A stretch of DNA of 64,000 bases from Hahellaceae bacterium (GTDB lineage Bacteria; Pseudomonadota; Gammaproteobacteria; Pseudomonadales; Oleiphilaceae): the NCBI GenBank assembly GCA_016744695.1, contig JADGDV010000019.1, positions 1 to 64,000 on the forward strand, given 5' to 3'. The translations under genes and the position numbers were made by a program. Within the stretch, counting starts at the first letter, position 1. Every line of letters begins with the position of its first letter. The notes below the pieces were generated by a model, which had not been told where the DNA came from, did not search any database, and saw only the letters and a program-made list of their open reading frames with translations. Shown here piece by piece: positions 55,894-64,000 of the stretch.

Positions 55894-56490
55894 CTAATGC
55901 AACTTTTTAATCATTTTTGCTAGTTCATTAGAGTCAACTGAATGCTCAAGAACATAAGAGAGTCTGCCTCTCTTATCAAGAATAAAGAAATTAGCTGAGT
56001 GATCTAAACCATACCCTAAAGCAGAACCTTGCATCTCTACCTTTTTATAATAGACTGCATATTTTCTAGCAACCTCATCAATTTCAGGTAGCGTTCCAGT
56101 CACACCCAATATATTTGTATGAAAAAAAGCGGCATAATCTTTAACACGTTTAGCTGTATCTCTTGATGGATCAAGTGTAATAAAAACGCCTTGAGTATCA
56201 TTCAAGTCACTACCTAACTTTGAGAACGCACTATTCATCAACGCTAAGCCCGTTGGGCATACATCAGGGCAAAAGGTATAGCCGAAATAAAGCACGACTA
56301 CTCGCCCTCTCAGACTCGACAGATCAAAGTCATCACCCTCCATAGATAAATGAAAATCCCCCCCCTTAATAACTTGGGCTTTTTTTTGTGAAGGCTCAAG
56401 GGGTTCTACTTTAAAAATATGATAGCCACTCCACGCACTCGATAAAATAATGGCAAGTAGCAAAAAAGAGAGTGTAAATTTATATTTCAT
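55894..56490 (-). CDS. SCO1/SenC family copper chaperone
   Basis: 198 residues from ATG at 56488-56490 (a TTG three codons earlier is possible). N-terminal anchor (FTLSFLLLAIILSSAWSGY), then the thioredoxin-like fold with the copper site YFGYTFCPDVCPTG (CxxxC) and the distal His in LDHSANFFILD. Sco proteins deliver copper to the CuA centre of cytochrome c oxidase. No oxidase genes are in the window. Confidence 0.92.
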   Translation of the reverse strand: MKYKFTLSFLLLAIILSSAWSGYHIFKVEPLEPSQKKAQVIKGGDFHLSMEGDDFDLSSLRGRVVVLYFGYTFCPDVCPTGLALMNSAFSKLGSDLNDTQGVFITLDPSRDTAKRVKDYAAFFHTNILGVTGTLPEIDEVARKYAVYYKKVEMQGSALGYGLDHSANFFILDKRGRLSYVLEHSVDSNELAKMIKKLH

Positions 56491-56507
56491 CGACTCCAAG
56501 CCCTTAA

Positions 56508-57023
56508 CTAATACATTGATGTAACCGTTGATTTAACTTCAAATATTAGCTGCTCATTCTCATCACCCAATAATGTTAGCTTAACTAGCCAGATCATATT
56601 AGCGTCAACACTACAAACCGGTATCGTCGTGCTACCGCCCCACCCGCCTTGTTGACCTAGCTTATTTAAAGAAACACTATTTAGCCCCATAAACATTTCT
56701 TTACCTTGAAGCGACACCATTACGCCTGTCACCAAGGTGCTTTCAACATCAACAGCGACAGATAAGGGCTTAAAAGGGGGGAAGTTTGCTGGGTTTACCT
56801 CTACTCGAACGCGCCCAAACAGAGGTGAGTGATGCTCACATGCGCCATCATTTAAAAGGCAATTATTCACTGTCACTTGTTTAGTGTCAGTTAAATCAAA
56901 AGTCGAGTTATCAGCCTCGATACCTTGGAAACCTTTATTACTTTTCATAAAAGTAGGTAATAAGATAATGGCCGCCAACAAAAGTATTAACGAAATAACA
57001 ACAATGAAACGTTTAGTATTCAA
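56508..57023 (-). CDS. Hypothetical membrane-anchored protein, partner of the SCO gene
   Basis: 171 residues: one N-terminal span (about 7-23), then an extracytoplasmic domain with two Cys (CLLNDGACEHH and PVCSV) and the FGRVRVEV...VMVSLQGKEMFMGLNS pattern. It resembles uncharacterised proteins found beside Sco in marine gammaproteobacteria, by memory only. Ends 17 bp upstream of the SCO start, so surely co-transcribed. A role near copper or oxidase assembly is inferred from position. Confidence 0.65.
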   Translation of the reverse strand: MNTKRFIVVISLILLLAAIILLPTFMKSNKGFQGIEADNSTFDLTDTKQVTVNNCLLNDGACEHHSPLFGRVRVEVNPANFPPFKPLSVAVDVESTLVTGVMVSLQGKEMFMGLNSVSLNKLGQQGGWGGSTTIPVCSVDANMIWLVKLTLLGDENEQLIFEVKSTVTSMY

Positions 57024-57037
57024 AAATTAAACTCTGC

Positions 57038-57433
57038 TCAATCTCTGGCGCGGTCTTTCATTTGTTCATGCTTATTTATAATTTGCTCTATATGCTCTAA
57101 ATCGGAACGACTGCTTTCTTTATTTAAATATTTAGAGCTGTAATCAAACTCAATGCCATAATTAAAACGGCTATGATGCTTTTCACGATACCGAACAACA
57201 CCAGGCACAACATCCAACTCAACCAAGCCAACTTCCATTTCAAGAGATATAGAAAGATGGATTATATCTCCGAGTTCAAATACTTCATCGGTTTGAACGC
57301 CCATCCCATACTTACTGTAATCAAAAGGGACAATATCAACCCATTCACTACTAAATAAGCCTCTTCTCACCTTTACTTTTGACTCAAATTTTATCCACGG
57401 CAATCGAGGGTTTTTTCGTCTTTCATCTGACAT
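57038..57433 (-). CDS. PilZ domain protein
   Basis: 131 residues with the c-di-GMP-binding arginine motif RRKNPRLPWI at the N-terminus and the beta-barrel VKVRRGLFSSEWVDIVPFDYSKYGMGVQTDEVF; SKYGMGV stands in place of the usual D/NxSxxG motif. A C-terminal helix (LEHIEQIINKHEQMKDRARD) follows. Likely c-di-GMP effector of unknown target. Paralogue of the 51.4-kb protein. It is 15 bp upstream of the hypothetical/SCO pair, probably the first gene of that operon. Confidence 0.75.
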   Translation of the reverse strand: MSDERRKNPRLPWIKFESKVKVRRGLFSSEWVDIVPFDYSKYGMGVQTDEVFELGDIIHLSISLEMEVGLVELDVVPGVVRYREKHHSRFNYGIEFDYSSKYLNKESSRSDLEHIEQIINKHEQMKDRARD

Positions 57434-57690
57434 AAATGTTCTTTTTAGTTATATTTTTAGTCATAGCATATACGCCACTTAACAAGTGACGATAATTATA
57501 TTTCATATTATAAGGTAAATATCCAAAGAAGACATATTCTCAGAACAAAACTCACTACTTTTAAGTACAGTCAATCCCAATATACAAGAAAAAACAGAAA
57601 ACAATCAAATTTGCTACCTAATTTTTTACCCAAACCTTTGTAAATCAGGTAATGTTAACTGGCTATCGTATTTATTTATTGGAAAGCTGT

Positions 57691-58116
57691 ATGGCACTAA
57701 GTAAGCGTACTCACATTATTTTAGTAGAAGATAACCCAGATGATGAACTACTAACAATACGAGAGTTAAAAAATAGTGGGTTTACGGGTAAAATCACCTG
57801 TTTTTCAGATGGGGAGGAAGCATTCAATTACCTTACCTGCCCTAAGAAAAAACCTTCGCTTATTATTCTCGATATCAAACTGCCAAAACTTACAGGGATT
57901 GATATTCTCAGGCAAGTTAGATCACAAAAAGAATTATTAGCAACGCCTGTCATTATGTTCTCATCTAGCGACGAACCCTCACTAGTTGAAGAATCTTATG
58001 CTCTAGGTGCTAACTCTTATGTTGTAAAAAAGAGTCACTTTTTACAAAGTACTGATCAAATTAATGGGCTTGTAAATTACTGGACAAAAGTAAACGAACC
58101 TATTCGTTTTATATAA
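57691..58116 (+). CDS. Single-domain response regulator (Rcp1-like)
   Basis: 141 residues from ATG 57691, preferred because GGAAAG lies 4-5 nt upstream; an ATG 13 codons earlier has no ribosome site. The receiver domain is intact: VEDNPDDEL (acidic pocket), phosphoacceptor Asp61 in LIILDIKLPKLTG, Ser-Ser in MFSSSDEP and the Lys in YVVKKS. No output domain. The Rcp1-like form (VEDNPDDELLTIREL, FSDGEEAFNYL) usually pairs with a sensor kinase, which is not nearby. Confidence 0.85.
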   Translation: MALSKRTHIILVEDNPDDELLTIRELKNSGFTGKITCFSDGEEAFNYLTCPKKKPSLIILDIKLPKLTGIDILRQVRSQKELLATPVIMFSSSDEPSLVEESYALGANSYVVKKSHFLQSTDQINGLVNYWTKVNEPIRFI

Positions 58117-58119
58117 ACA

Positions 58120-58656
58120 TCAAGTATCTTCAGCGTTTATTATAGTATCTAAGTGTGAACCATCCTCAGTACGCACATTAGATGGATGCTCTACCTGTAT
58201 TTTAGCCTGCTCTCGCTGCCTTTCTTTATTAAAAAGATCTTTAAACTGCAGTCTGTTCTCTTGCCAAAGGGAGTTTTGCGCATTAATAACCTCGTCCCTT
58301 AAAATCATAGAATGCTTAATGAAATAAAGGTATTCAGAATTTAAGCGATAACGCGTATAAAAGAGCTTGATGAACTCTCGGTGCTCTGGCGCTACGGTTA
58401 ACTCCCACTCTTTAGTCCCGTTCATTAAATACTGCGGAGATACGCCAAGCAACTCACATAGCTTATTGAATTTTATTAAATCATTGGGTAACGCTGGATC
58501 GCTTGGATCTTCCCAGCGCGCAATTGTATTTCTATCTACATCCACCATTCTAGCGACATGCATTTTAGAAAATTTGCGATGATCATTTTCCCGAGCATTT
58601 CGTAGCCTCTTTGCAAAATCACTTTTAATTACGGGAAACTGAGTTGAATACGCCAT
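58120..58656 (-). CDS. XRE-family (phage-repressor-like) transcriptional regulator
   Basis: 178 residues from ATG at 58654-58656 (a TTG ten codons earlier is the alternative). The HTH is FAKRLRNARENDHRKFSKMHVARMVDVDRNTIARWEDPSDPALPNDL (about 12-58), a Cro/CI-type domain, and CELLGVSPQYLMNG completes the five-helix bundle. The rest is helical (EHREFIKLFYTRYRLNSEYL). Immediately upstream lie two palindromic sites that it may bind. It follows the WYL gene on the same strand after about 230 bp. Confidence 0.75.
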   Translation of the reverse strand: MAYSTQFPVIKSDFAKRLRNARENDHRKFSKMHVARMVDVDRNTIARWEDPSDPALPNDLIKFNKLCELLGVSPQYLMNGTKEWELTVAPEHREFIKLFYTRYRLNSEYLYFIKHSMILRDEVINAQNSLWQENRLQFKDLFNKERQREQAKIQVEHPSNVRTEDGSHLDTIINAEDT

Positions 58657-58740
58657 TTTTTTTCTTATACCTAATATATGTGACAAATATTATTACACAA
58701 TAGTTTTTCTCACATTTTGTACAAATAGTAAAACAGCACT

Positions 58741-58796
58741 GCTACACCAGTGTAGCATTTAAAGAAAAATAAGATCATATGCTACATGAGTGTAGC
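58741..58796. promoter_or_regulatory. Two 16-bp palindromic operators
   Basis: GCTACAC-CA-GTGTAGC (58741-58756) is perfectly symmetric; GCTACAT-GA-GTGTAGC (58781-58796) differs at one position. Centres are 40 bp apart, about four helical turns, so both face the same side. A third dyad, TTTGTACAAA (58716-58725), is nearer the XRE start. These lie in the gap between the WYL stop and the XRE start, suggesting autoregulation of the XRE gene. Confidence 0.65.
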
Positions 58797-58885
58797 AGTT
58801 ATTTTTTTGGCAAAAAAAATAGGGTGTTATAAATCTTAAAGTATACTCAACGACATAATTCAGATCTTGAGCCACTAAAGCCTGT

Positions 58886-60016
58886 TCAGTCCAAGCAATT
58901 TGTATTGTCTTTATAATTTGTTAATAACGCAGTCAGTTCAGTATATATATCATGACAAATCACCTGAGGTTCAAGTACTGTCGCGATACTGCCCAAACCC
59001 ATTATCCAGTTTTTTAATTGTACCGTCCGCTTTACACTGGCGGTAAGCTCATAAGTATTATGTGAAATCTCTATTAACTCCTGATCAACACTAATTGGAT
59101 TCTCAGTTAAGTCTTCAATCAAATTACTGGTGGAGTGAGTCTTAATTTCTAATTTGAATGAATAGGTCTGTTTGTCTTCGGATGCAACATAAACATCCAT
59201 ATTACCTTTATCAAGGTACGATTTAAGACTAAACGACACAGGTATTTCCGCTTTATGTTGAAGTACAACAAGGTCTGTTATTTTATGAATAAGAAAGTTT
59301 CTAAATCCATCTGGTGATGAGATATCAGCATCTTTTTTAGCTACAAAATATAGCTTAGGCAATAAGATCACTACACCAAAAGGGTGAACCCTGTAACTCT
59401 TGCCTCTATAATTAAAACTTAACTGTCTTCCTTTCAATATTGCACGATAAATAGTATCTAAAACATCAATATCATAATTAGCCGCTTGTAAGCGCTGACC
59501 TCGTTGATAAAATTCTACAGACTCTTTTAAGCGTCTGTATTGTTGAGGTGAGATGGTAGCTTCTTCTTTCTGTAGCTTTGAGTCTGCTTTATTAAAAAAG
59601 TGCTCAAGCTCATGCAAAGTATTCTTGGGCATAATACCTGACAAATGTTTTTGCGTCATAGCAAAAGAAAGTGCCAAATAACTTGGCATTTTCTCAAAAT
59701 CATAAGTAAGGTTTGAATAGGGATCTAATACCCAGACTAAACTTTTACCACTCCCCCGCTCCACCTCCAGCCCAAATTCATTATAAACTTGATCATCGCA
59801 ACGATTTACTGAGGTTGATGAACCACCGTAAAGAAAATTCATATCTCTTTGAATAGTTCTACGAACGGCAGAATCAGTTAAAGTACGATCATTATCTTGG
59901 CACGACTCAAAATAATCACTGTTTAAAAGATGTTGTAAAATTTCATCCGTCGATTTTTTTGTTTTAGCCGAACGTAAGTAATCAAGAATAGCTAAACGTC
60001 GAATAAAGCTCTTCAT
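58886..60016 (-). CDS. WYL-domain transcriptional regulator
   Basis: 376 residues: N-terminal winged HTH (RLAILDYLRSAKTKKSTDEILQHLL; SAVRRTIQRDMNFLY), central WYL Sm-like fold (IYRAILKGRQLSFNYRGKSYRVHPFGVVILLPKLYFVAKK, about 189-228) and the WCX C-terminal part. WYL regulators sense nucleic-acid fragments or nucleotides and often control phage-defence or DNA-repair genes (BrxR, CapW, PafBC). Located 13 bp after recD on the same strand, so it is probably the last gene of the recBD operon. Confidence 0.85.
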   Translation of the reverse strand: MKSFIRRLAILDYLRSAKTKKSTDEILQHLLNSDYFESCQDNDRTLTDSAVRRTIQRDMNFLYGGSSTSVNRCDDQVYNEFGLEVERGSGKSLVWVLDPYSNLTYDFEKMPSYLALSFAMTQKHLSGIMPKNTLHELEHFFNKADSKLQKEEATISPQQYRRLKESVEFYQRGQRLQAANYDIDVLDTIYRAILKGRQLSFNYRGKSYRVHPFGVVILLPKLYFVAKKDADISSPDGFRNFLIHKITDLVVLQHKAEIPVSFSLKSYLDKGNMDVYVASEDKQTYSFKLEIKTHSTSNLIEDLTENPISVDQELIEISHNTYELTASVKRTVQLKNWIMGLGSIATVLEPQVICHDIYTELTALLTNYKDNTNCLD

Positions 60017-60029
60017 TTACTCATCCTTT

Positions 60030-61901
60030 TCATAGCAAGCTAATCTGATCTGAGTCCAAAAATAGTTTGTTATACAGACCGGAATTTCTACTTACTTTCT
60101 TTTTAACACCCGCAACCCAAATTCTTTTACTGCTATTAATTTCTAACGTTGAACGCGCACGTGTTACACCAGTGTAAAGTAGTTCTCTGCTTAATATGGG
60201 GCTAATGTAATCTGGCAACACTAATGCTAAGGCATTAAATTCAGAACCTTGAGTTTTATGTATTGTCATGGCGTACACGAATTCATACTTAGGTAAGCGA
60301 CTTAAACTAAACCAGCAAAGACCATCAGAACCATCAGGAAATGCAGCCTTTAATCGGCCTTCATGCTTCCAAATTATACCTATATCACCATTATACAAAC
60401 CACATTCATAGTTGTTCTCGGTGATTAAGATAGGACATGCATGATAAAACAAGGTATTGGCAGGTAACCCCAAAGTACGCTTAACATAACGGTCAATGGC
60501 GGCATTAATCGAATCTACACCTTTTTCACCTACTCTGGTTGCAGCTAATATCCTAAACTTAGAAAATTCTGACAACGCAGACGCGGCATCTTTTTGGCGA
60601 TGTAATACAAGATAAAATGAAGAGACTAGCTTATTCAGCCAAATTGAAAAATTGACTTCAGTACTTAAGCACACCTCATTATCTGGCTGCCTTAATTGTT
60701 CCCAACTTATATTTGACTGACCTTCAATAATACTTTTTGCAAGCCGTCCAATTCCGCCATCTTCCTTAAAACGATAACTCTTTGTTAAAGTAGTTAAATA
60801 ATCGATAGCGTTATCTTTAGACTGAGGTAAGGTATAACCCGTTAATTTATTCATTAGCCGAACATTTTCGACACTGTACCCGGGGTGTGGAACCGGTGCA
60901 ATGTCAGCCAATACACTACCAGCCGCTACAGAAGGCAGCTGGTTTGAATCCCCCAGAAATATGACTCGTGCATTTTCAGGAAGTGCCCTGAATAACCTAG
61001 CCATTAATGGTAAATCAACCATTGATGCTTCATCGACTAACAAAATATCTAAGGTAAGTTTATTTCTCTGGTTATACCTAAATTCATAATGATTAGGTAT
61101 TACCCCCAAGAGTCGATGGATCGTGGTAGCTTCTTGTGGTACTGATGATAAGGATATTTCAGATATACCACTCACACCTTCAAGTGACTTTTTTGCTGAC
61201 TGTATAGACTCAGTTAAACGCTGTGCAGCTTTACCTGTTGGGGCAACCATTTTAATATTGAATGCCTTAGAGAATACTTCGCACAATGTAATTAATAGTT
61301 TTGTGACTGTTGTGGTTTTTCCTGTACCAGGCCCACCAGTAACAATACTAAACTGCTTGTCTAATGCATTGGCTGCGCTTACCATTTGCCAGTCTACTCG
61401 CTCATTAGAATTAAAAAGTAAATTTAATGCACTCTCCGCCTTGTCTTCATCAAACGTAAGTGACCGAGTAAAACGCTTTATTGCATTTGCTAGCTCATCT
61501 TCAAATAGCCAATATCGACGAAAATAAAAACGACTATTCTCATAAACTATTGGATGACCCGCAGCGGGCGAAATCGACAAAGTATTAAGGTGCTGACACC
61601 ATTCTTTTTTGCTTGGGAATTGAAATCCTGAATCATTTTCATGGTTGTTCGTTTCATTTTCATAATAGCTATGACCCGCCCACTCACTAACCTGTAAACA
61701 ACTATGCCCTTCCCTTAATGACTGACTACAAACCATCACCGTAAAGAAAAGAAGCCTATCATCCGTTTTGCCTAATGCTTGAGTAATTGATCGAGCCAAA
61801 TAAAAATCTATTTCTATGGTTCCTGGGTAGACTTTTGCAAAATCAATGAAACGATTTGCCTTTATTTTGGGCTGGGTATGACCTGGTGCATGCTCAGTCA
61901 T
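60030..61901 (-). CDS. recD: Exodeoxyribonuclease V subunit alpha (RecD)
   Basis: 623 residues, close to E. coli RecD (608). SF1B helicase motifs: Walker A TGGPGTGKTTTV (about 188-199), Walker B LLVDEASMVDLPLMARLF, LGDSNQLPSV, and MTIHKTQGSEF near the end. RecD is the 5'-3' motor of RecBCD, which unwinds and degrades double-strand ends and loads RecA at Chi. Overlaps recB by 8 bp. Confidence 0.93.
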   Translation of the reverse strand: MTEHAPGHTQPKIKANRFIDFAKVYPGTIEIDFYLARSITQALGKTDDRLLFFTVMVCSQSLREGHSCLQVSEWAGHSYYENETNNHENDSGFQFPSKKEWCQHLNTLSISPAAGHPIVYENSRFYFRRYWLFEDELANAIKRFTRSLTFDEDKAESALNLLFNSNERVDWQMVSAANALDKQFSIVTGGPGTGKTTTVTKLLITLCEVFSKAFNIKMVAPTGKAAQRLTESIQSAKKSLEGVSGISEISLSSVPQEATTIHRLLGVIPNHYEFRYNQRNKLTLDILLVDEASMVDLPLMARLFRALPENARVIFLGDSNQLPSVAAGSVLADIAPVPHPGYSVENVRLMNKLTGYTLPQSKDNAIDYLTTLTKSYRFKEDGGIGRLAKSIIEGQSNISWEQLRQPDNEVCLSTEVNFSIWLNKLVSSFYLVLHRQKDAASALSEFSKFRILAATRVGEKGVDSINAAIDRYVKRTLGLPANTLFYHACPILITENNYECGLYNGDIGIIWKHEGRLKAAFPDGSDGLCWFSLSRLPKYEFVYAMTIHKTQGSEFNALALVLPDYISPILSRELLYTGVTRARSTLEINSSKRIWVAGVKKKVSRNSGLYNKLFLDSDQISLL

Positions 61902-64000
61902 GATTCACTCCTGCAAACAAGACATCTAGTTCGTTGAGTAAATCAGATTCAATGTCTCTAAAATAGACCCCTTTACCATCATCAGGCCCCATTCCTCGAA
62001 GGTATAAGTAATAAACACCCCCCAAATGCGTGTCAGGTGAATAGTTTTCAATTCTTAGACTTAAATAACGGTGTAATGCTAAACAGTAAATAAGGTATTG
62101 AAGATCATAATAGTTGTCTTGAATGTTATCTTGCAGTGCTTGGCGATTATAATTTTCTACTTCATTACCTAAATAAGTAGATTTGTAATCTGCAACATAA
62201 TACTTACCTTTCCATTCGAAGATGAGATCGATAAAGCCGTGCATCATACCCTTTAATTCATTACCTTCGGGTAACTGTAGCGGCACACTGGAGCCTCGAT
62301 GCTGTTGCAGTAAAGCCGATAAACGTTGGCGAGTTGCATTATTCATAGGGAAATAAAACTCCACTTCCCTCAAGGTATCAATGATAGGTATCAAACTCAG
62401 CGATAGTTCGTCCGAATAAGCATTCGGTAATTTTGCATCTAGGCATTCATTAAGCCATAACGCCAAAGCGTTAATACTTTCAACATCAAGCTCACCAAAG
62501 TGCCTTAATGGTTTAACTAACGCAACATTCCAGTCTGGATTAGTGAAATCTACAACCTCAAGCGTATCATGTAATAAGTTACCTGCAGCAGCACCTTTTT
62601 TAAGTACAAAACGCATAGCCAACTTAAGCGCTTCTGCAGCATTACTCTGCTCTGGTAGAGAGCTATCATTACCACTATCACGGTCAGGTTCTGCCATCAC
62701 ACCATGGCGTATTTTTCTTGTAATAGCAGAAAATGAACCTATCCACCAATCATTTTCTATTGCTCTATTCACGGTCAGAACAACAGGTTTAGCTTTATTA
62801 TCTGTTAATATTGATAATTCTCGAGCAATAATCTCTGGTTCTGCGGTTTCATCATCATAAGGAATGGTGATGAGACCTGCACTCTGAGGTGTATCATTCA
62901 CTATATTTTCTAAGGACTTAAGTAAATCTTCTCCCTTTTTTAAACCTGTCATAAGTCCTAAGGGTGAATTATGATAATCTGAAAATGGTGTTGCACAGAT
63001 ATAACAAGCATATTTCGCACGGGTAACTGCAACATATAGCAGCCTTACATCTTCAGCTTGTTGCTCTCGTACAGATTTTTTTTGTATTTCAGCATCAAAA
63101 CCAACATGTAAGATACTTTGGTTAATCTCAGGTTGATGACTCTCTGTTTCAGAGCTTCCTGTTTTATGATAACGAAAATATGCAGGTGTACTCTTGGGGC
63201 CTCCTTTTGCTCTTGAAGCAAAGGGAACAAAAACGATAGGGTATTCCAGGCCTTTTGAACCATGTAGTGTGATAATTTTAACTAAATTTGCATCACTCTC
63301 TAAACGCAATTCAGACTCACTATCAACAGACTGATTTTCAATTTTGTCTCTTAGCCAGCTAAGCTGCTCCCATGGTTGCGGGTGCTTTTGACTAGCTTGT
63401 TGTAATAGCTCTAAAAGATGGATGATATTTGTCAATGACCGTTCAAGTCGCAGAGGGTTAGGCTTAAAGTTGTCATGAATAAGCTTAAAGGCCATACTCA
63501 TTAGCCCTTTTCTATGCCACTCGTTCCGCATGTCAATAAACTGTAGGCGATAGTCTTCCCAATAAACTTCATCATGTTGTAATTTGTAGAGTTGCTCTGG
63601 GCTTAAACCACAAAGGCTTGTAGCAAGTGCCGCTATAAAAAGTCGACTATCTTCAAGTACTAAGATACCGGTTAATAGTGTTAATAAATCTATGGCTTCC
63701 AAGCTTTGGAATACGTTCTCTCTGTTGCTTAAATACACAGATGAACAACAACGAAAGCTTAGTGCTTGCTGAATATCCTGAGCTTCACCGCGATCCCTTA
63801 CTAAAATGGCAATATCATTTTCTACAATCGAGCCGCTTTGCAATAAGGTCACTATTTCATTAGCACACCAATCGGCAATAACTGATCTGAATTGCTGGTT
63901 GTTCACTCCCTTTCCATAAGCTTCATGCTCTGGAAAGTAAACATAATTAAGTGGTTTTCGTTCTTGCTCAATGCCTGCCAAAGGTGAGTCGTCATGTGTA
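61894..64000 (-). CDS. recB: Exodeoxyribonuclease V subunit beta (RecB), C-terminal part; 5' end outside window
   Basis: About 702 visible codons, open to the right edge; E. coli RecB has about 1180. The visible part has helicase domain 2 (VKIITLHGSKGLEYPIVFVPF, motif V; VRLLYVAVTRAKYACY, motif VI) and the nuclease domain: GFIDLIFEWKGKYYVADYKSTYLG with the metal-binding Asp and catalytic Lys (DxK). Both functions look intact in what is visible. It overlaps recD by 8 bp. Confidence 0.93.
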   Translation of the reverse strand, partial: THDDSPLAGIEQERKPLNYVYFPEHEAYGKGVNNQQFRSVIADWCANEIVTLLQSGSIVENDIAILVRDRGEAQDIQQALSFRCCSSVYLSNRENVFQSLEAIDLLTLLTGILVLEDSRLFIAALATSLCGLSPEQLYKLQHDEVYWEDYRLQFIDMRNEWHRKGLMSMAFKLIHDNFKPNPLRLERSLTNIIHLLELLQQASQKHPQPWEQLSWLRDKIENQSVDSESELRLESDANLVKIITLHGSKGLEYPIVFVPFASRAKGGPKSTPAYFRYHKTGSSETESHQPEINQSILHVGFDAEIQKKSVREQQAEDVRLLYVAVTRAKYACYICATPFSDYHNSPLGLMTGLKKGEDLLKSLENIVNDTPQSAGLITIPYDDETAEPEIIARELSILTDNKAKPVVLTVNRAIENDWWIGSFSAITRKIRHGVMAEPDRDSGNDSSLPEQSNAAEALKLAMRFVLKKGAAAGNLLHDTLEVVDFTNPDWNVALVKPLRHFGELDVESINALALWLNECLDAKLPNAYSDELSLSLIPIIDTLREVEFYFPMNNATRQRLSALLQQHRGSSVPLQLPEGNELKGMMHGFIDLIFEWKGKYYVADYKSTYLGNEVENYNRQALQDNIQDNYYDLQYLIYCLALHRYLSLRIENYSPDTHLGGVYYLYLRGMGPDDGKGVYFRDIESDLLNELDVLFAGVNHD

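Noticed and set aside
58120-58796. Prophage immunity region
   Set aside because: The XRE gene and operators look phage-like, but no integrase, Cro, excisionase or structural gene is nearby and the flanks are housekeeping genes.

Overview
The window looks like a chromosomal segment of an AT-rich (roughly 40% GC by eye) marine gammaproteobacterium. The gene set fits that group: RecB/RecD, YgiQ, SelO, YbiT, an FNR-type regulator, glutaryl-CoA dehydrogenase, SulP, MlaC/MMPL-type lipid handling, a KPAA-repeat AlgP/PhaF-like protein, PilZ and GGDEF-EAL proteins, and E. coli-style LexA boxes. I cannot name the genus from sequence alone. There is no intact phage, plasmid or CRISPR array.

Layout. 1-8.5 kb is a decay zone: a rhodanese tail, a broken START-domain gene, a TDT (TehA-like) carrier, a degenerate tRNA-like gene behind a good sigma70 promoter, and an IS200/IS605 remnant sandwiched between a porin-like scrap and a cytochrome scrap. 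It continues with an HxlR / nitronate monooxygenase / crotonase operon abutting a truncated amidohydrolase, a frameshifted EF-hand gene and a frameshifted ankyrin-like gene. 8.5-13.8 kb is an efflux operon (MFP, RND, DUF502, glutaredoxin-like). 13.8-22 kb holds an RRF-like protein, an MBL-fold hydrolase, a GST-like plus sterol-desaturase pair with a divergent AraC regulator, SelO and the ABC-F protein YbiT. 22-28.3 kb has an isochorismatase-like hydrolase, a methyltransferase, a twice-frameshifted solute-binding protein, an orphan terminator cluster that may mark a small RNA, a HEAT-repeat protein, an RNase H with viroplasmin domain, and an NfeD/SPFH pair. 28.4-36.4 kb carries two thioredoxin-fold/GST enzymes, a 44-codon ORF under a LexA-type promoter, an FNR homologue, a PLP enzyme whose tail runs into a DUF5610 pseudogene, and a secreted neutral ceramidase.

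36.4-42 kb is a tightly coupled operon of glutaryl-CoA dehydrogenase, a fused E1 alpha-beta 2-oxoacid dehydrogenase and a malonyltransferase-like protein, divergent from a LysR regulator. 42-47 kb contains an MlaC-MMPL pair and small membrane and methyltransferase genes. 47-58 kb holds YgiQ, SulP, two related PilZ proteins, the KPAA-repeat protein, a PAS-GGDEF-EAL protein, a SCO-type copper chaperone operon and a response regulator. The right end (58-64 kb) is recB-recD followed by a WYL regulator and then a phage-repressor-like XRE regulator with two 16-bp operator palindromes.

Most notable: (1) the SOS-type promoter with two overlapping LexA boxes in front of a tiny unannotated ORF (30.6-30.9 kb); (2) the WYL + XRE + paired operators attached to recBD; (3) the degenerate tRNA-like gene with intact promoter; (4) the gcdH/E1/acyltransferase operon; (5) the high number of broken genes in the first 34 kb.
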